Below, piece by piece: positions 36,209 through 45,500 of a stretch of 64,000 nt of DNA (positions are counted from its first letter, which is position 1; every line of letters starts with the position of its first letter). Under the pieces are notes generated by a model. It saw nothing but the letters and a program-made list of their open reading frames with translations, ran no database searches and was not told the origin of the DNA. Source of the stretch: Staphylococcus hyicus (GTDB lineage: Bacteria; Bacillota; Bacilli; Staphylococcales; Staphylococcaceae); NCBI RefSeq assembly GCF_000816085.1, contig NZ_CP008747.1:1426001-1490000 (forward strand), read 5' to 3'. A program made the translations under genes and the position numbers.

Positions 36209-37273
36209 ATGAAATTGAATACACGTTATGTCTCAAATAATTATCCCATTATCGTTGAACACCGTGCAATTGATTCGCTTGAGTCTTATATTTCAAATTA
36301 TCAACATGTGTTCATATTAATTGATGAGCATGTGTCCACATTATGGCCATCGATTAAAGACCGATTTAAATCTTATATCGTTATCGATATTCCTGAGGGA
36401 GAAAAAGTAAAATATATCCAACATTATGATCAATATATGAATGAAATACTTCAACATCATCCTACGCGCCACACATGTATTGTAGCTATTGGTGGCGGTG
36501 CCACAGGTGACTTTGCGGGATTTATAGCAGCCACACTTTTAAGAGGCGTCGATTTCATCCAAGTACCTACTACCTTGCTTGCACACGACTCTAGTGTTGG
36601 TGGTAAAGTAGGAATTAACGCATCATATGGGAAAAATTTAATAGGTGCTTTTCATAGACCTAAAGCCGTTATTTATGATTTGAACTTTTTAACAACTTTA
36701 CCTACGACTGAAATTCAAAGTGGGTATGCTGAAATATATAAACATGCATTGCTCACAAGTCCTGTAGCGGTTGATACATTAGAAAAGCACTACGCTTCAC
36801 TACAACATTTAAAACAACTCAACCACATAGATCAACACATCATCCAAGGTATTAAAACAAAATTGGATATCGTTATTGAGGACGAAAAAGAAAAAGGGCA
36901 ACGAAAATTTTTAAATTTAGGCCACACTTTTGGTCATGCAATTGAATATGCACACCATATTCCTCACGGTCACGCTGTTATGATTGGGATTTTATATCAA
37001 TATTATGTTGCTAATATTGTATTAGACACTCATTTTTCAACAGAACAGTTTTATCACTATTTAAAACAGCTCGAGTATCCTTTAACTTTGTTAGATTCAT
37101 TTGATTTTGATACTTTGTATACATTTATGTTGTCAGACAAAAAGAATGATGCAACAGGAGTACAAATGGTCTTACTCGAAAGTATCGGGCATGCTACAGT
37201 GAAACACATTCCGAAACCTATTTTAAATCAAGCTTTTGAAGCAATGCTTCACTATCATCGGGAGGTAAAATAA
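36209..37273 (+). CDS. aroB: 3-dehydroquinate synthase
   Basis: Makes 3-dehydroquinate from the 7-carbon sugar phosphate DAHP, with NAD and a divalent metal. The 354-residue protein has the GGGATGDFAGFIAATLLRG nucleotide-binding region, the VPTTLLAHDSSVGGKVGIN segment and zinc ligands in NLGHTFGHAIE. It begins 11 bases after aroC and its stop codon directly abuts the aroA start, so expression is tightly coupled. Confidence 0.96.
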   Translation: MKLNTRYVSNNYPIIVEHRAIDSLESYISNYQHVFILIDEHVSTLWPSIKDRFKSYIVIDIPEGEKVKYIQHYDQYMNEILQHHPTRHTCIVAIGGGATGDFAGFIAATLLRGVDFIQVPTTLLAHDSSVGGKVGINASYGKNLIGAFHRPKAVIYDLNFLTTLPTTEIQSGYAEIYKHALLTSPVAVDTLEKHYASLQHLKQLNHIDQHIIQGIKTKLDIVIEDEKEKGQRKFLNLGHTFGHAIEYAHHIPHGHAVMIGILYQYYVANIVLDTHFSTEQFYHYLKQLEYPLTLLDSFDFDTLYTFMLSDKKNDATGVQMVLLESIGHATVKHIPKPILNQAFEAMLHYHREVK

Positions 37274-38563
37274 ATGGAAACCATCTCAATTCAAGGACCT
37301 TTAAAAGGCCATATAACAATACCCGGCGATAAATCAATGACACATCGTGCCATCATGCTAGCATCGTTAGCCAAAGGAACCTCCATCATTCACAAACCGT
37401 TATTGGGAGAAGATTGCTTAAGAACTGCAGAAATTTTCCAAACTCTAGGCGTTAAAATGCAATTTTTGGACGATCAGATTCAAATCACTTCACCAGGATA
37501 TCAACAATTTAAAACGCCACACCAAGCCTTATATACGGGGAATTCTGGCACAACTACACGACTAATGGCCGGCTTATTAAGTGGCTTAGGCATTGAAAGT
37601 GTGCTATCTGGAGATTATTCTATAGGAAACAGACCGATGAATAGAGTGATACAACCGCTTCAACGTATGGGAGCTAAAATTAGAGGAATCGACAATAATT
37701 ATACGCCATTAGTCATTGAGAAAGGCGCCATCAAAGGGATTCATTATAAAATGCCTGTAGCTAGCGCTCAAGTGAAAAGCGCAATTTTATTCGCCAGTTT
37801 ATTCGCACATGATGATACAGTTATTGAAGAACGAGATATATCTAGAAATCATACTGAAACCATGTTCGCACATTTTGGTATTCCAATCATAACTGCACCT
37901 CGTCACATCACGTTACCAGGAAACAGTATTGAGCAAATTAGACCCGCAGATTTTGAAGTCCCTGGTGACATATCTTCGGCAGCTTTCTTTATTGTAGCGG
38001 CGTTGATTACACCTGGAAGTAACGTTTATTTACATCATGTAGGAATGAATGAGACTCGTGATGGCATCATTGAAATAGTAAAACAAATGGGGGGTAACCT
38101 TGAAATCATAAATCAAACAAACGCCCCTGAACCAACAGCAACGTTACACGTTGAATATACACCTCATTTAAAACCTATAGAGATTAGTGGCGATATCATT
38201 CCACGTTGTATCGACGAACTTCCAATCATCGCTTTACTCTGTACACAGGCACAAGGTTCAAGTATTATAAGAGATGCCGAAGAATTAAAGGTAAAAGAAA
38301 CTAATAGAATAGATACCACTGCGAGCGAATTGAACCGACTCGGTTTCCACTTAGAACCTACAGACGATGGCATGATTATCCACCCATCAAAGTTACTAAC
38401 GCCGTGCGACGTTGATAGTCATACCGACCATAGAATAGGTATGATGCTTGCGGTAGCATCTTTATTGCACACGCAATCAATTCAAATCAATCAATTCGAA
38501 AGTGTAAACGTTTCTTTTCCTGGATTCTTACCTATTTTAAAACAATTAGAGAATGAGGGATAA
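37274..38563 (+). CDS. aroA: 3-phosphoshikimate 1-carboxyvinyltransferase (EPSP synthase)
   Basis: Adds the enolpyruvyl group of phosphoenolpyruvate to shikimate 3-phosphate. The 429-residue protein has [14 protein letters not shown] near the start and [14 protein letters not shown] around residue 93. The latter is the form seen in class II enzymes, which are known to be naturally less sensitive to glyphosate, rather than the GNAGTAMR form of class I. The ATG directly follows the aroB stop. Two bases separate its stop from the TPR gene start. Confidence 0.96.
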   Translation: METISIQGPLKGHITIPGDKSMTHRAIMLASLAKGTSIIHKPLLGEDCLRTAEIFQTLGVKMQFLDDQIQITSPGYQQFKTPHQALYTGNSGTTTRLMAGLLSGLGIESVLSGDYSIGNRPMNRVIQPLQRMGAKIRGIDNNYTPLVIEKGAIKGIHYKMPVASAQVKSAILFASLFAHDDTVIEERDISRNHTETMFAHFGIPIITAPRHITLPGNSIEQIRPADFEVPGDISSAAFFIVAALITPGSNVYLHHVGMNETRDGIIEIVKQMGGNLEIINQTNAPEPTATLHVEYTPHLKPIEISGDIIPRCIDELPIIALLCTQAQGSSIIRDAEELKVKETNRIDTTASELNRLGFHLEPTDDGMIIHPSKLLTPCDVDSHTDHRIGMMLAVASLLHTQSIQINQFESVNVSFPGFLPILKQLENEG

Positions 38564-38564
38564 C

Positions 38565-39806
38565 ATGGAAGATATCTATAAGATTATAGATGATATCAAT
38601 TTGCAAAAATTAGAAAACCTCGATTCACGCGTACAAGAAGCACTTCAATCTAATGACGATGAAGGGTTGTTTGCACTAGGAGAAACCTTATATCAATACG
38701 GTTTAACACCTCAGGGTCTTGAGGTGTTTCGCGCGTTGTATCATAAATTTCCTGATGAAGGTGATGTGCTCAGTTATTTTATTGAGGGACTCGTAACTGA
38801 AAATCAAATAGATGAAGCGTTAGAATACTTAAATGAGGTCCCTGTCTCACCAGAAAAATTATTACTTGAAGCAGATTTGTATCAACAAATTAATATGCTT
38901 GAGGTTGCCACAGATAAGTTAGAGCAAGCACTTCAGATACAACCTAATGATCCAATCATACATTTTGCACTTGCTGAACTGCTTTATTTCGATGGACAGT
39001 ATTTAAGAGCGTCCCGTGAATATGACACTGTTTTAGAAAGTGGAGAATATGAAGTGAATGGCGTTAATTTATTTTCACGACTTGCGGACAGTAGTCTTCA
39101 AAGCGGAAACTATCAAGATGCTTTAAAGTGGTATGATGAGATTAATGAACAAGAAATGGTTCCAGAAGATTATTTAAAGAAAGCGGTCGCGTATGAGAAA
39201 AATGACCGAACTCAAGAAGCTATTAAGATTACGAAATCATTATTGAATAAAGATCCAGATTTTATTCAAGCTTATTTTTATTTGCAACAGTTATATGAGA
39301 ACGAAAAAATGTTTGCAGATGCCATTGAAATTGGAGATGAGGGGCTAAGATTAAACCAATATTATAAAGAACTGATGTATAGTACTGGCGCATTAAAAAT
39401 TGAACATGGTGATCAAAATGAAGCGGTCAACTTATTAAAACAAGCACTTGAAGTAGACCCAAGCTATCAAGAACCATTGTTAATGCTAGCTGATTTTTAC
39501 CGTCATCAAGAGGATTATGTAGCATTAATCGAGCTCTTACAATATGCGAATGAGGAAGATTTAGACCCTACATTTACATGGCAACTGGCATATGCGTTAG
39601 GACAAGAAGAACGCGATAAGGAAGCGCAACATTTTTACGATTTAGCTTATGAAGCATTGAAGGATAACGCCGACTTCTTAAAAGATTACTACACTTATTT
39701 AATTGAAATCAGTCATGTTGGTGAAGCCAAAACAATCTTAGAACTACTGCTTCAAAAAGAACCTCATGAAGAAAGATGGCACGACGAGTATGCAAGGTTG
39801 AATTAG
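38565..39806 (+). CDS. Tetratricopeptide repeat protein (YpiA-like)
   Basis: A 413-residue acidic, soluble protein made of about nine to ten helical hairpins of TPR type (for example DALKWYDEINEQEMVPEDYL and EAVNLLKQALEVDPSYQEPL). No catalytic domain is attached; such proteins act as scaffolds. The position after the aro genes and before a UPF0302 gene matches ypiA of B. subtilis. The ATG at 38565 with GAGGGAT before it is chosen over an in-frame upstream codon at 38553 inside aroA. Partners unknown. Confidence 0.85.
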   Translation: MEDIYKIIDDINLQKLENLDSRVQEALQSNDDEGLFALGETLYQYGLTPQGLEVFRALYHKFPDEGDVLSYFIEGLVTENQIDEALEYLNEVPVSPEKLLLEADLYQQINMLEVATDKLEQALQIQPNDPIIHFALAELLYFDGQYLRASREYDTVLESGEYEVNGVNLFSRLADSSLQSGNYQDALKWYDEINEQEMVPEDYLKKAVAYEKNDRTQEAIKITKSLLNKDPDFIQAYFYLQQLYENEKMFADAIEIGDEGLRLNQYYKELMYSTGALKIEHGDQNEAVNLLKQALEVDPSYQEPLLMLADFYRHQEDYVALIELLQYANEEDLDPTFTWQLAYALGQEERDKEAQHFYDLAYEALKDNADFLKDYYTYLIEISHVGEAKTILELLLQKEPHEERWHDEYARLN

Positions 39807-39815
39807 GGGGATAAA

Positions 39816-40349
39816 ATGTTTGAGGTGCCTATAGATCAAGACAAAGCACATTTGCTTGATTATTTACTATTTCAATATCAGTTTAAATCTCGGATTTCAG
39901 TTTGGATATTGAATTATTTAAAATCGGATATACATCATTTACGTCGGGTACATTTTGTTGATTGCATCATTAATACACATAATACATTAGAAATTTCTAT
40001 TGAAAACAGTGTTTATCCTGCTATACGTTTAACGATGCACGGAACGTCATACGTTAATTCAAATGAAATTTTCACTCGCATCATTCATGATACGGCACCT
40101 ATCGATCTGAAAATACATTTTTCACACACAACCTATCGCGATCTTCGTCTTGATCATATGATATTACATCAACTATTAACGTCACATCATGATCAAAGTT
40201 ATTTAAATGATGCATCTTTGATTCATTTGACTCGCGATGCACGCCAACATTTAATCCATATTATCGATTCACAAATTGATTTGAGTTTACAAATGAAAGA
40301 TCAAAGTCAATTTAATTACTATGCACAGTTAATACGTATGATTAAATGA
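39816..40349 (+). CDS. UPF0302 family protein (YpiB-like)
   Basis: A 177-residue soluble protein of unknown function. The family-typical start LLDYLLFQYQFKSRISVWILNYL and the LRRVHFVDCIINTHNTLEIS segment are clear, and the C-terminal helix (DSQIDLSLQMKDQSQFNYYA) is also shared with the S. aureus member that I recall. It follows the TPR gene by nine bases, the same pair as ypiA-ypiB in B. subtilis. Conserved linkage suggests the two act together, but what they do is not known. Confidence 0.82.
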   Translation: MFEVPIDQDKAHLLDYLLFQYQFKSRISVWILNYLKSDIHHLRRVHFVDCIINTHNTLEISIENSVYPAIRLTMHGTSYVNSNEIFTRIIHDTAPIDLKIHFSHTTYRDLRLDHMILHQLLTSHHDQSYLNDASLIHLTRDARQHLIHIIDSQIDLSLQMKDQSQFNYYAQLIRMIK

Positions 40350-40378
40350 TGTAGACGTATGATTTAAGGAGTACAATT

Positions 40379-40981
40379 ATGAGTTGGTCTACGATTCATT
40401 CAATCTTAATTTATAATCGCGCGGTATTAATCATTTTGTTACTATGTAATTTACTCGGGACTATGTACGGCTATATTTGGTATGTACCACAATTATCACA
40501 GTCACATTGGATTTATTGGTTGTTTATTCCTGATAGTCCTACAGCTTCGTTATTTTTAACAATAAGTATATTTTTAATGTTACTTCACAAAAAAAGTGCA
40601 CTACTAGATTCACTTGCATTTATTACTTTAATTAAGTATGGTATTTGGGCCGTCATCATGAATCTCTTTATGTTCATTCATGACCAAACGATTTATTTAC
40701 CTGGCATCATGTTGATTATGTCCCACGGGATTATGGCAATTCAAGCATTTCTATTCTTACCTCGCTTCAAGTTTACGTGCTTGAGTCTCACATTATCCGT
40801 GGTTTGGGTATTTCATAACGATGTTATTGATTACGTCTTTCATCAATATCCGAAATACGGTTCTTTATTTCACTTTGAATCTGTCATTGGTTACATCGCA
40901 TTTTGGTTGAGCGCTGTACCAATCTCATTGGCATTTTATATCTACCATAAACGAAAGGTTAAAAAGTTTGACCATTATTAA
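40379..40981 (+). CDS. DUF1405 family membrane protein (YpjA-like)
   Basis: About 200 residues with six or seven hydrophobic segments and a basic C-terminal end (YHKRKVKK). Motifs such as GTMYGYIWYVPQL, WLFIPDSPTASLF and KYGIWAV are characteristic of DUF1405 proteins, found beside the UPF0302/TPR genes in Bacilli. The function is unknown. No transporter or enzyme signature is evident. It is 29 bases after the UPF0302 gene and 36 before the zinc metallopeptidase, consistent with one operon. Confidence 0.8.
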   Translation: MSWSTIHSILIYNRAVLIILLLCNLLGTMYGYIWYVPQLSQSHWIYWLFIPDSPTASLFLTISIFLMLLHKKSALLDSLAFITLIKYGIWAVIMNLFMFIHDQTIYLPGIMLIMSHGIMAIQAFLFLPRFKFTCLSLTLSVVWVFHNDVIDYVFHQYPKYGSLFHFESVIGYIAFWLSAVPISLAFYIYHKRKVKKFDHY

Positions 40982-41017
40982 TCAACCACTTACAATAGTA
41001 TTAAAGGAGTGAACATA

Positions 41018-41713
41018 ATGTCTTTTTTGTCTTTAATTATTTATTTTGTAATACTTATGATCCTCCCAATGTATGCTCAACATAAAGTTAAATCTAACTA
41101 TGAAAAATACTCACAAGTTAGATCTACAAGTGGCAAGACGGGACGAGAAGTTGCACTAGAAATTTTACATGCAAATGGCATTTACGATGTAGATGTGAAA
41201 GAAGGCGACGGTTTTTTAACAGATCATTACGATCCAAGTAAAAAAGTAGTCGTTTTATCACCTTCTAACTATAATCGACCAAGTGTTGCAGGCACAGCTA
41301 TTGCAGCACATGAAGTGGGTCATGCTATTCAACATTATGAAGGGTATTTCTTCTTACGTTTCCGTTCTGCATTAGTGCCGGTCGCAAATTTAGGTAGTTC
41401 ATTATCATATTTACTTATAACTGCTGGTTTTGTGCTTACAATGTTGCACATTGCATTCGGTTCAACATTATTATGGATTGGTATTTTCTTTATGGCATTT
41501 GCTGTATTGTTCTCTATCATTACGTTACCAGTAGAGTTTGATGCAAGTAAACGCGCAATGAAACAAATTCAACGCTTGAATATTGTAAATGAAAAAGAAT
41601 ATAAACATGCCGGTCGTGTGTTACGTGCAGCAGCAATGACATATGTAGCCGCTACTGCAGTGGCAGTTGCTGAGTTGGTAAGATTAATTCTTATCGCACG
41701 TTCAGAAGAATAG
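41018..41713 (+). CDS. Membrane zinc metallopeptidase, YugP family
   Basis: A 231-residue integral membrane protein with an N-terminal TM anchor, the zinc-binding HEVGH motif at residues 98-102 and two or three TM segments after it. The segment PVEFDASKRAMKQIQ supplies the probable third zinc ligand region (Glu), as in the family. Substrates are not known. The ATG at 41018, nine bases after AAAGGAG, is used; a GTG at 41009 overlaps that site. It is the last gene before a strong terminator, closing the operon that begins with aroC. Confidence 0.87.
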   Translation: MSFLSLIIYFVILMILPMYAQHKVKSNYEKYSQVRSTSGKTGREVALEILHANGIYDVDVKEGDGFLTDHYDPSKKVVVLSPSNYNRPSVAGTAIAAHEVGHAIQHYEGYFFLRFRSALVPVANLGSSLSYLLITAGFVLTMLHIAFGSTLLWIGIFFMAFAVLFSIITLPVEFDASKRAMKQIQRLNIVNEKEYKHAGRVLRAAAMTYVAATAVAVAELVRLILIARSEE

Positions 41714-41722
41714 TTTTTAACA

Positions 41723-41762
41723 TAAAACATCCATTCTTTCTTGTTAGAATGGATGTTTTATT
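41723..41762 (+). terminator. Terminator after the YugP-type gene
   Basis: A perfect 15-bp stem (41723-41737 with 41746-41760) with an 8-base loop, built on A and T arms, ends the long aro-headed transcription unit. Confidence 0.9.
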
Positions 41763-41853
41763 ATGTCTTATTTTATGAAACAATGTCCCAAAATTGCCGA
41801 CACCCTAGACTATCATGTAAGATAAAGATTAAGACGACGAAAGGGTGAGTATA

Positions 41854-42174
41854 ATGGAAAAATCTATGAAAACGATGCAGCGAGAAGTGGATGCATACAT
41901 TTCGCAATTCAAAGTAGGATATTTCTCACCACTTGCGAACTTAGCTCGCCTAACTGAAGAGGTAGGAGAACTCGCACGAGAAATCAATCATTATCACGGC
42001 GAAAAACCTAAAAAAGCTTCAGAAAATGCGAATACTATTGAAGCTGAACTTGGAGACAATCTTTTTGTATTGTTATGTTTAGCAAATTCTTTGAATATAG
42101 ATATGACTGATAGTTTTAATCAAACGATGGATAAATTCAATCAAAGAGATAAACATCGTTTTGAACGTAAATAA
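41854..42174 (+). CDS. MazG-like nucleotide pyrophosphohydrolase
   Basis: A 106-residue all-alpha NTP pyrophosphatase. The metal-binding motif EEVGELAREINH (ExxE) and the later EAELGDNLFVLLCLAN (ExxD) are complete. Such small MazG-like enzymes hydrolyse non-canonical NTPs to the monophosphate. The start is the ATG at 41854 after AAAGGGTG; an in-frame GTG at 41845 overlaps the site. It heads the bshA-cca-birA-dinG transcription unit, as ypjD does in B. subtilis. The true substrate is unknown. Confidence 0.88.
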   Translation: MEKSMKTMQREVDAYISQFKVGYFSPLANLARLTEEVGELAREINHYHGEKPKKASENANTIEAELGDNLFVLLCLANSLNIDMTDSFNQTMDKFNQRDKHRFERK

Positions 42175-42188
42175 AGGAGTGTGCCAGT

Positions 42189-43325
42189 GTGAAAATAGGA
42201 ATTACGTGTTATCCTTCGGTTGGCGGATCAGGTATCATCGCAACAGAATTAGGCATATTAATGGCAGAACGTGGCCATGAAGTTCATTTCATTACTTCAA
42301 ATATGCCGTTTCGACTTAATAAACCTGTACCGAACATCACGTTTCATCAAGTTGATATCAATCAATATGCAGTATTTCAATACCCGCCTTACGATATTTC
42401 TTTAAGTACTAAAATTGCAAATGTGATTAATGAACATGATTTAGATGTACTTCATATGCATTATGCAATTCCCCATGCGATTTGTGGTATACTCGCACGT
42501 CAAATGTCAGGAAAAGACATAAAAATTATGACAACTTTACATGGGACTGATATTACCGTATTAGGATACGATCATGCATTGAGAAATGCGATTAAATTTG
42601 GTATCGAAAAAAGTGATATCGTTACAAGTGTAAGTCAGTCACTCAAAGATGAAACGTATCAAATTATTCAACCTGATAAAGAGATTGTTCCAATCTATAA
42701 TTTTGTTAAAGAGCAAGACTTTCCGATTGGACGTCAACCAAACTTACGTGCAAGCTATGGCATTGCGCAAGACGAAAAGGTCATTATCCATGTTTCTAAT
42801 TTCCGAAAAGTAAAACGTATTGATACCATCATCCAAACATTTGCACACATCCGTAAAGATTTAAAAGCGAAGTTGCTTTTAATCGGCGATGGACCTGAGT
42901 TATTGGATATGCGTCAACTCGTCAAATCACTCGATTTAACTGATGATGTTCTATTTTTAGGAAAACAAGACTGTATGAGTAATTTTTACCAAATTTCTGA
43001 CCTCGTGCTTCTCATGAGTGAAAAAGAAAGTTTTGGTTTGACACTTTTAGAAGCAATGAACTCTGGTGTTTTACCCATTGGTACAAGAGCTGGTGGCATT
43101 AAAGAAGTCATAAAACATGAAGAAACTGGTTTCTTAGTTGATATTGGAGATTGTGTTACTGCAGCAAAATACGCTGTGTCAATCCTACAGGATAAGCAAG
43201 CTTATCAACGTATGCAAAGAACAATGTTACATGATATTCAACATAGATTTCATTCCACTAAAATTGCAGACCAATATGAATATTATTATGAAAAAATGAT
43301 AGGAGATTCTCTTAAACATGGCTAA
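42189..43325 (+). CDS. bshA: Bacillithiol synthesis glycosyltransferase BshA
   Basis: Joins UDP-N-acetylglucosamine to L-malate, the first step of bacillithiol synthesis. The 378-residue GT-B fold (family 4) protein has the N-terminal CYPSVGGSGIIATELG loop, the LHGTDITVLGYD segment and C-terminal EKESFGLTLLEAMNSG with the nucleotide-sugar-binding Glu. It starts with GTG. Its 3' end overlaps cca by eight bases. bshB and bshC are not in this window; the reductase bdr is about 18 kb upstream. Confidence 0.95.
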   Translation: MKIGITCYPSVGGSGIIATELGILMAERGHEVHFITSNMPFRLNKPVPNITFHQVDINQYAVFQYPPYDISLSTKIANVINEHDLDVLHMHYAIPHAICGILARQMSGKDIKIMTTLHGTDITVLGYDHALRNAIKFGIEKSDIVTSVSQSLKDETYQIIQPDKEIVPIYNFVKEQDFPIGRQPNLRASYGIAQDEKVIIHVSNFRKVKRIDTIIQTFAHIRKDLKAKLLLIGDGPELLDMRQLVKSLDLTDDVLFLGKQDCMSNFYQISDLVLLMSEKESFGLTLLEAMNSGVLPIGTRAGGIKEVIKHEETGFLVDIGDCVTAAKYAVSILQDKQAYQRMQRTMLHDIQHRFHSTKIADQYEYYYEKMIGDSLKHG

Positions 43326-44520
43326 AAATGCTTTTAATAAAGCGATACCCGTAATGAAACACATTTTAGAACATGGGTATGAGGCTTATTTTGTCGGAGG
43401 GGCTGTACGTGATTATTACCTTCAACGAGACATTCATGATATCGATATTGCAACAAGTGCAACGCCCGATGAAATTGAAGCCATATTCAATCACACCATC
43501 CCAGTTGGCAAAGAGCATGGTACGATAAATGTTGTATGGGATGGAGATAATTATGAAATTACGACGTTTCGTACAGAAGGGGACTATAACGATCATCGAC
43601 GACCTAACCATGTACAGTTTGTTAGATCGTTATATGAAGATGTTGCCCGCCGAGATTTTACGATTAATGCGATGGCATTAGATACTTCGTTTAAATTATA
43701 TGATTATTTTGAAGGGCGTCACGATCTTGAGCAACGCCTCATTCGAACTGTCGGGGATGCACAATTACGCTTTTCTGAAGATGCATTACGCATCATCAGA
43801 GGGGTACGTTTTCAATCCCAATTAAGTTTTAATATTGCAACGGATACGTATGAAGCAATGCGTAATGCCGCTGCTGATATTGCATATTTATCAATCGAGC
43901 GCATTATGGTGGAAATGGAAAAATTATTAAAAGGGGAAGGTATTGAAAAAGCATTCACAGCGGTTAAAGACCTTCATTTAATGGCGCACATACCTTATTT
44001 CAATCGTTTTGAATGGCAACACATATCATTATCGCAACCCATATCTCTTTCACAATTTATAGCATTACTTCATCTCATTGAAGGCAAAAAGCAGCATATA
44101 CGTGCTCTAAAATTAAGCAATCAAACCCTAAAAGAAGCTGACACGCTATACCAAGCGGTTCAAGTCTTACAAGATCTTCATACAAAACAAGAACTGCAAA
44201 TATGGCTGTATGATTATGGTATACACCTTGCACATACAGTGCTTAACCTGCGTACGCTATTTCAAAATCATGGTGTTACCATACCATCTCCATTATTTTT
44301 TAATACAACTAGTATTCAAACACTTTATGAAAGTTTACCTATCCAATCTCGAAAAGATATTCCTATCGATGGCAAAGTCTTAATGGATATCTTTGAACAA
44401 CCGAGTGGCCCTTGGTTAAAAGGCGCTTTAAGAAGTATTGAATGCGCGGTTGTAACTCAAAAAACTCAAAATAAACAATCTGATATTATAGAATGGGTGA
44501 AGTTAAATGTCGAAGTATAG
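43318..44520 (+). CDS. cca: CCA tRNA nucleotidyltransferase
   Basis: Adds or repairs the 3'-terminal CCA of tRNAs. The 400-residue protein is a class II enzyme: GGAVRD at 27-32 binds the triphosphate, metal-binding DID at 41-43, then the RRDFTINAMA and the EDALRIIRGVRF motifs of the neck. It overlaps bshA by eight bases and birA by fourteen, so the three are translationally linked. In staphylococci many tRNAs lack encoded CCA, which makes the enzyme important (family knowledge). RNase Z elsewhere in this window prepares its substrate. Confidence 0.95.
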   Translation: MAKNAFNKAIPVMKHILEHGYEAYFVGGAVRDYYLQRDIHDIDIATSATPDEIEAIFNHTIPVGKEHGTINVVWDGDNYEITTFRTEGDYNDHRRPNHVQFVRSLYEDVARRDFTINAMALDTSFKLYDYFEGRHDLEQRLIRTVGDAQLRFSEDALRIIRGVRFQSQLSFNIATDTYEAMRNAAADIAYLSIERIMVEMEKLLKGEGIEKAFTAVKDLHLMAHIPYFNRFEWQHISLSQPISLSQFIALLHLIEGKKQHIRALKLSNQTLKEADTLYQAVQVLQDLHTKQELQIWLYDYGIHLAHTVLNLRTLFQNHGVTIPSPLFFNTTSIQTLYESLPIQSRKDIPIDGKVLMDIFEQPSGPWLKGALRSIECAVVTQKTQNKQSDIIEWVKLNVEV

Positions 44521-45478
44521 AGACCCCATATTAAAATTATTAACGGACGAACGACCAAACTACATTTCTGGACAAACAATAGCAGAAAAACTAGACATTT
44601 CAAGGATGACTGTTAAAAAGGTCATCGATCAACTAAAAATAGATGGTATTTCTATTGATTCTGTACATAATAAAGGTCATCGTCTAAATCGGTTTCCAAA
44701 CACGTGGCATACAAGTATTGTAAAATCCGTGTTATCACAACAATCTTTGTTTGATATTGTACATTGTTATGATACGGTGGGCTCTACACAGTTAGAAGCA
44801 AAACATTTGTTAGTAGACCATGAAGCGCCAATGCTTATTCTAAGTGATACTCAAACTGAAGGTCGTGGAAGATTTAAAAGACCTTGGCAATCAGCGAAAG
44901 GAAAAGGACTGTGGATGTCACTTGTCCTTAGACCTCAAATTTCATATTCTATGTTAACTACCTTTAATTTATTTATATCATTAGCTATACGAGATGCCAT
45001 TCAGTCTTATGTTGATCAAGATGTTAAAATTAAATGGCCTAATGATATTTATATAGGCGACAAAAAAATCTGCGGCTTCTTAACGGAAATGGTGGCGAAC
45101 GCTGATGGCATTGAAGCTGTGATTTGCGGGATAGGTATCAATATAAATCAAACTGAATCTGATTGGGATGAGGATGTTCGTAAAATTGCTACGAGTATTC
45201 AAATACTGCATGGACAATCAGTTGAACGTTATTTATTTTTAGACACTCTAATAAAACACATCGCACATCGTTACAATCAATTTTTAACATCATCTTTTAT
45301 AGCTATTAAAGATGAATATATGGCTGCATCAAATATATGGAATCGTCAATTGCGTTTTACTGAAGGAAACCGTCAATTTTATGGAAAAGTAATAGAAATA
45401 GATGACGATGGCTTTTTGCATGTGGTCGATAAAACTGGGACGATACATCGATTAATGAGTGCTGATATTGAATTATAA
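44507..45478 (+). CDS. birA: Bifunctional biotin-protein ligase and biotin operon repressor
   Basis: Attaches biotin to carboxylase carrier proteins and represses biotin genes. The 323-residue protein has an N-terminal winged helix (about 1-60, SGQTIAEKLDISRMTVKKVID), so it is the regulatory class. The ligase core contains GRGRFKRPWQS (119-129), the loop closing over biotinyl-AMP, then KWPNDIYIGDKKICGFL, and an SH3-like C-terminal domain. It overlaps cca. No biotin synthesis gene is in the window. Confidence 0.95.
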   Translation: MSKYRDPILKLLTDERPNYISGQTIAEKLDISRMTVKKVIDQLKIDGISIDSVHNKGHRLNRFPNTWHTSIVKSVLSQQSLFDIVHCYDTVGSTQLEAKHLLVDHEAPMLILSDTQTEGRGRFKRPWQSAKGKGLWMSLVLRPQISYSMLTTFNLFISLAIRDAIQSYVDQDVKIKWPNDIYIGDKKICGFLTEMVANADGIEAVICGIGININQTESDWDEDVRKIATSIQILHGQSVERYLFLDTLIKHIAHRYNQFLTSSFIAIKDEYMAASNIWNRQLRFTEGNRQFYGKVIEIDDDGFLHVVDKTGTIHRLMSADIEL

Positions 45479-45500
45479 ATAAATAGAAAGGAGGGGTGTT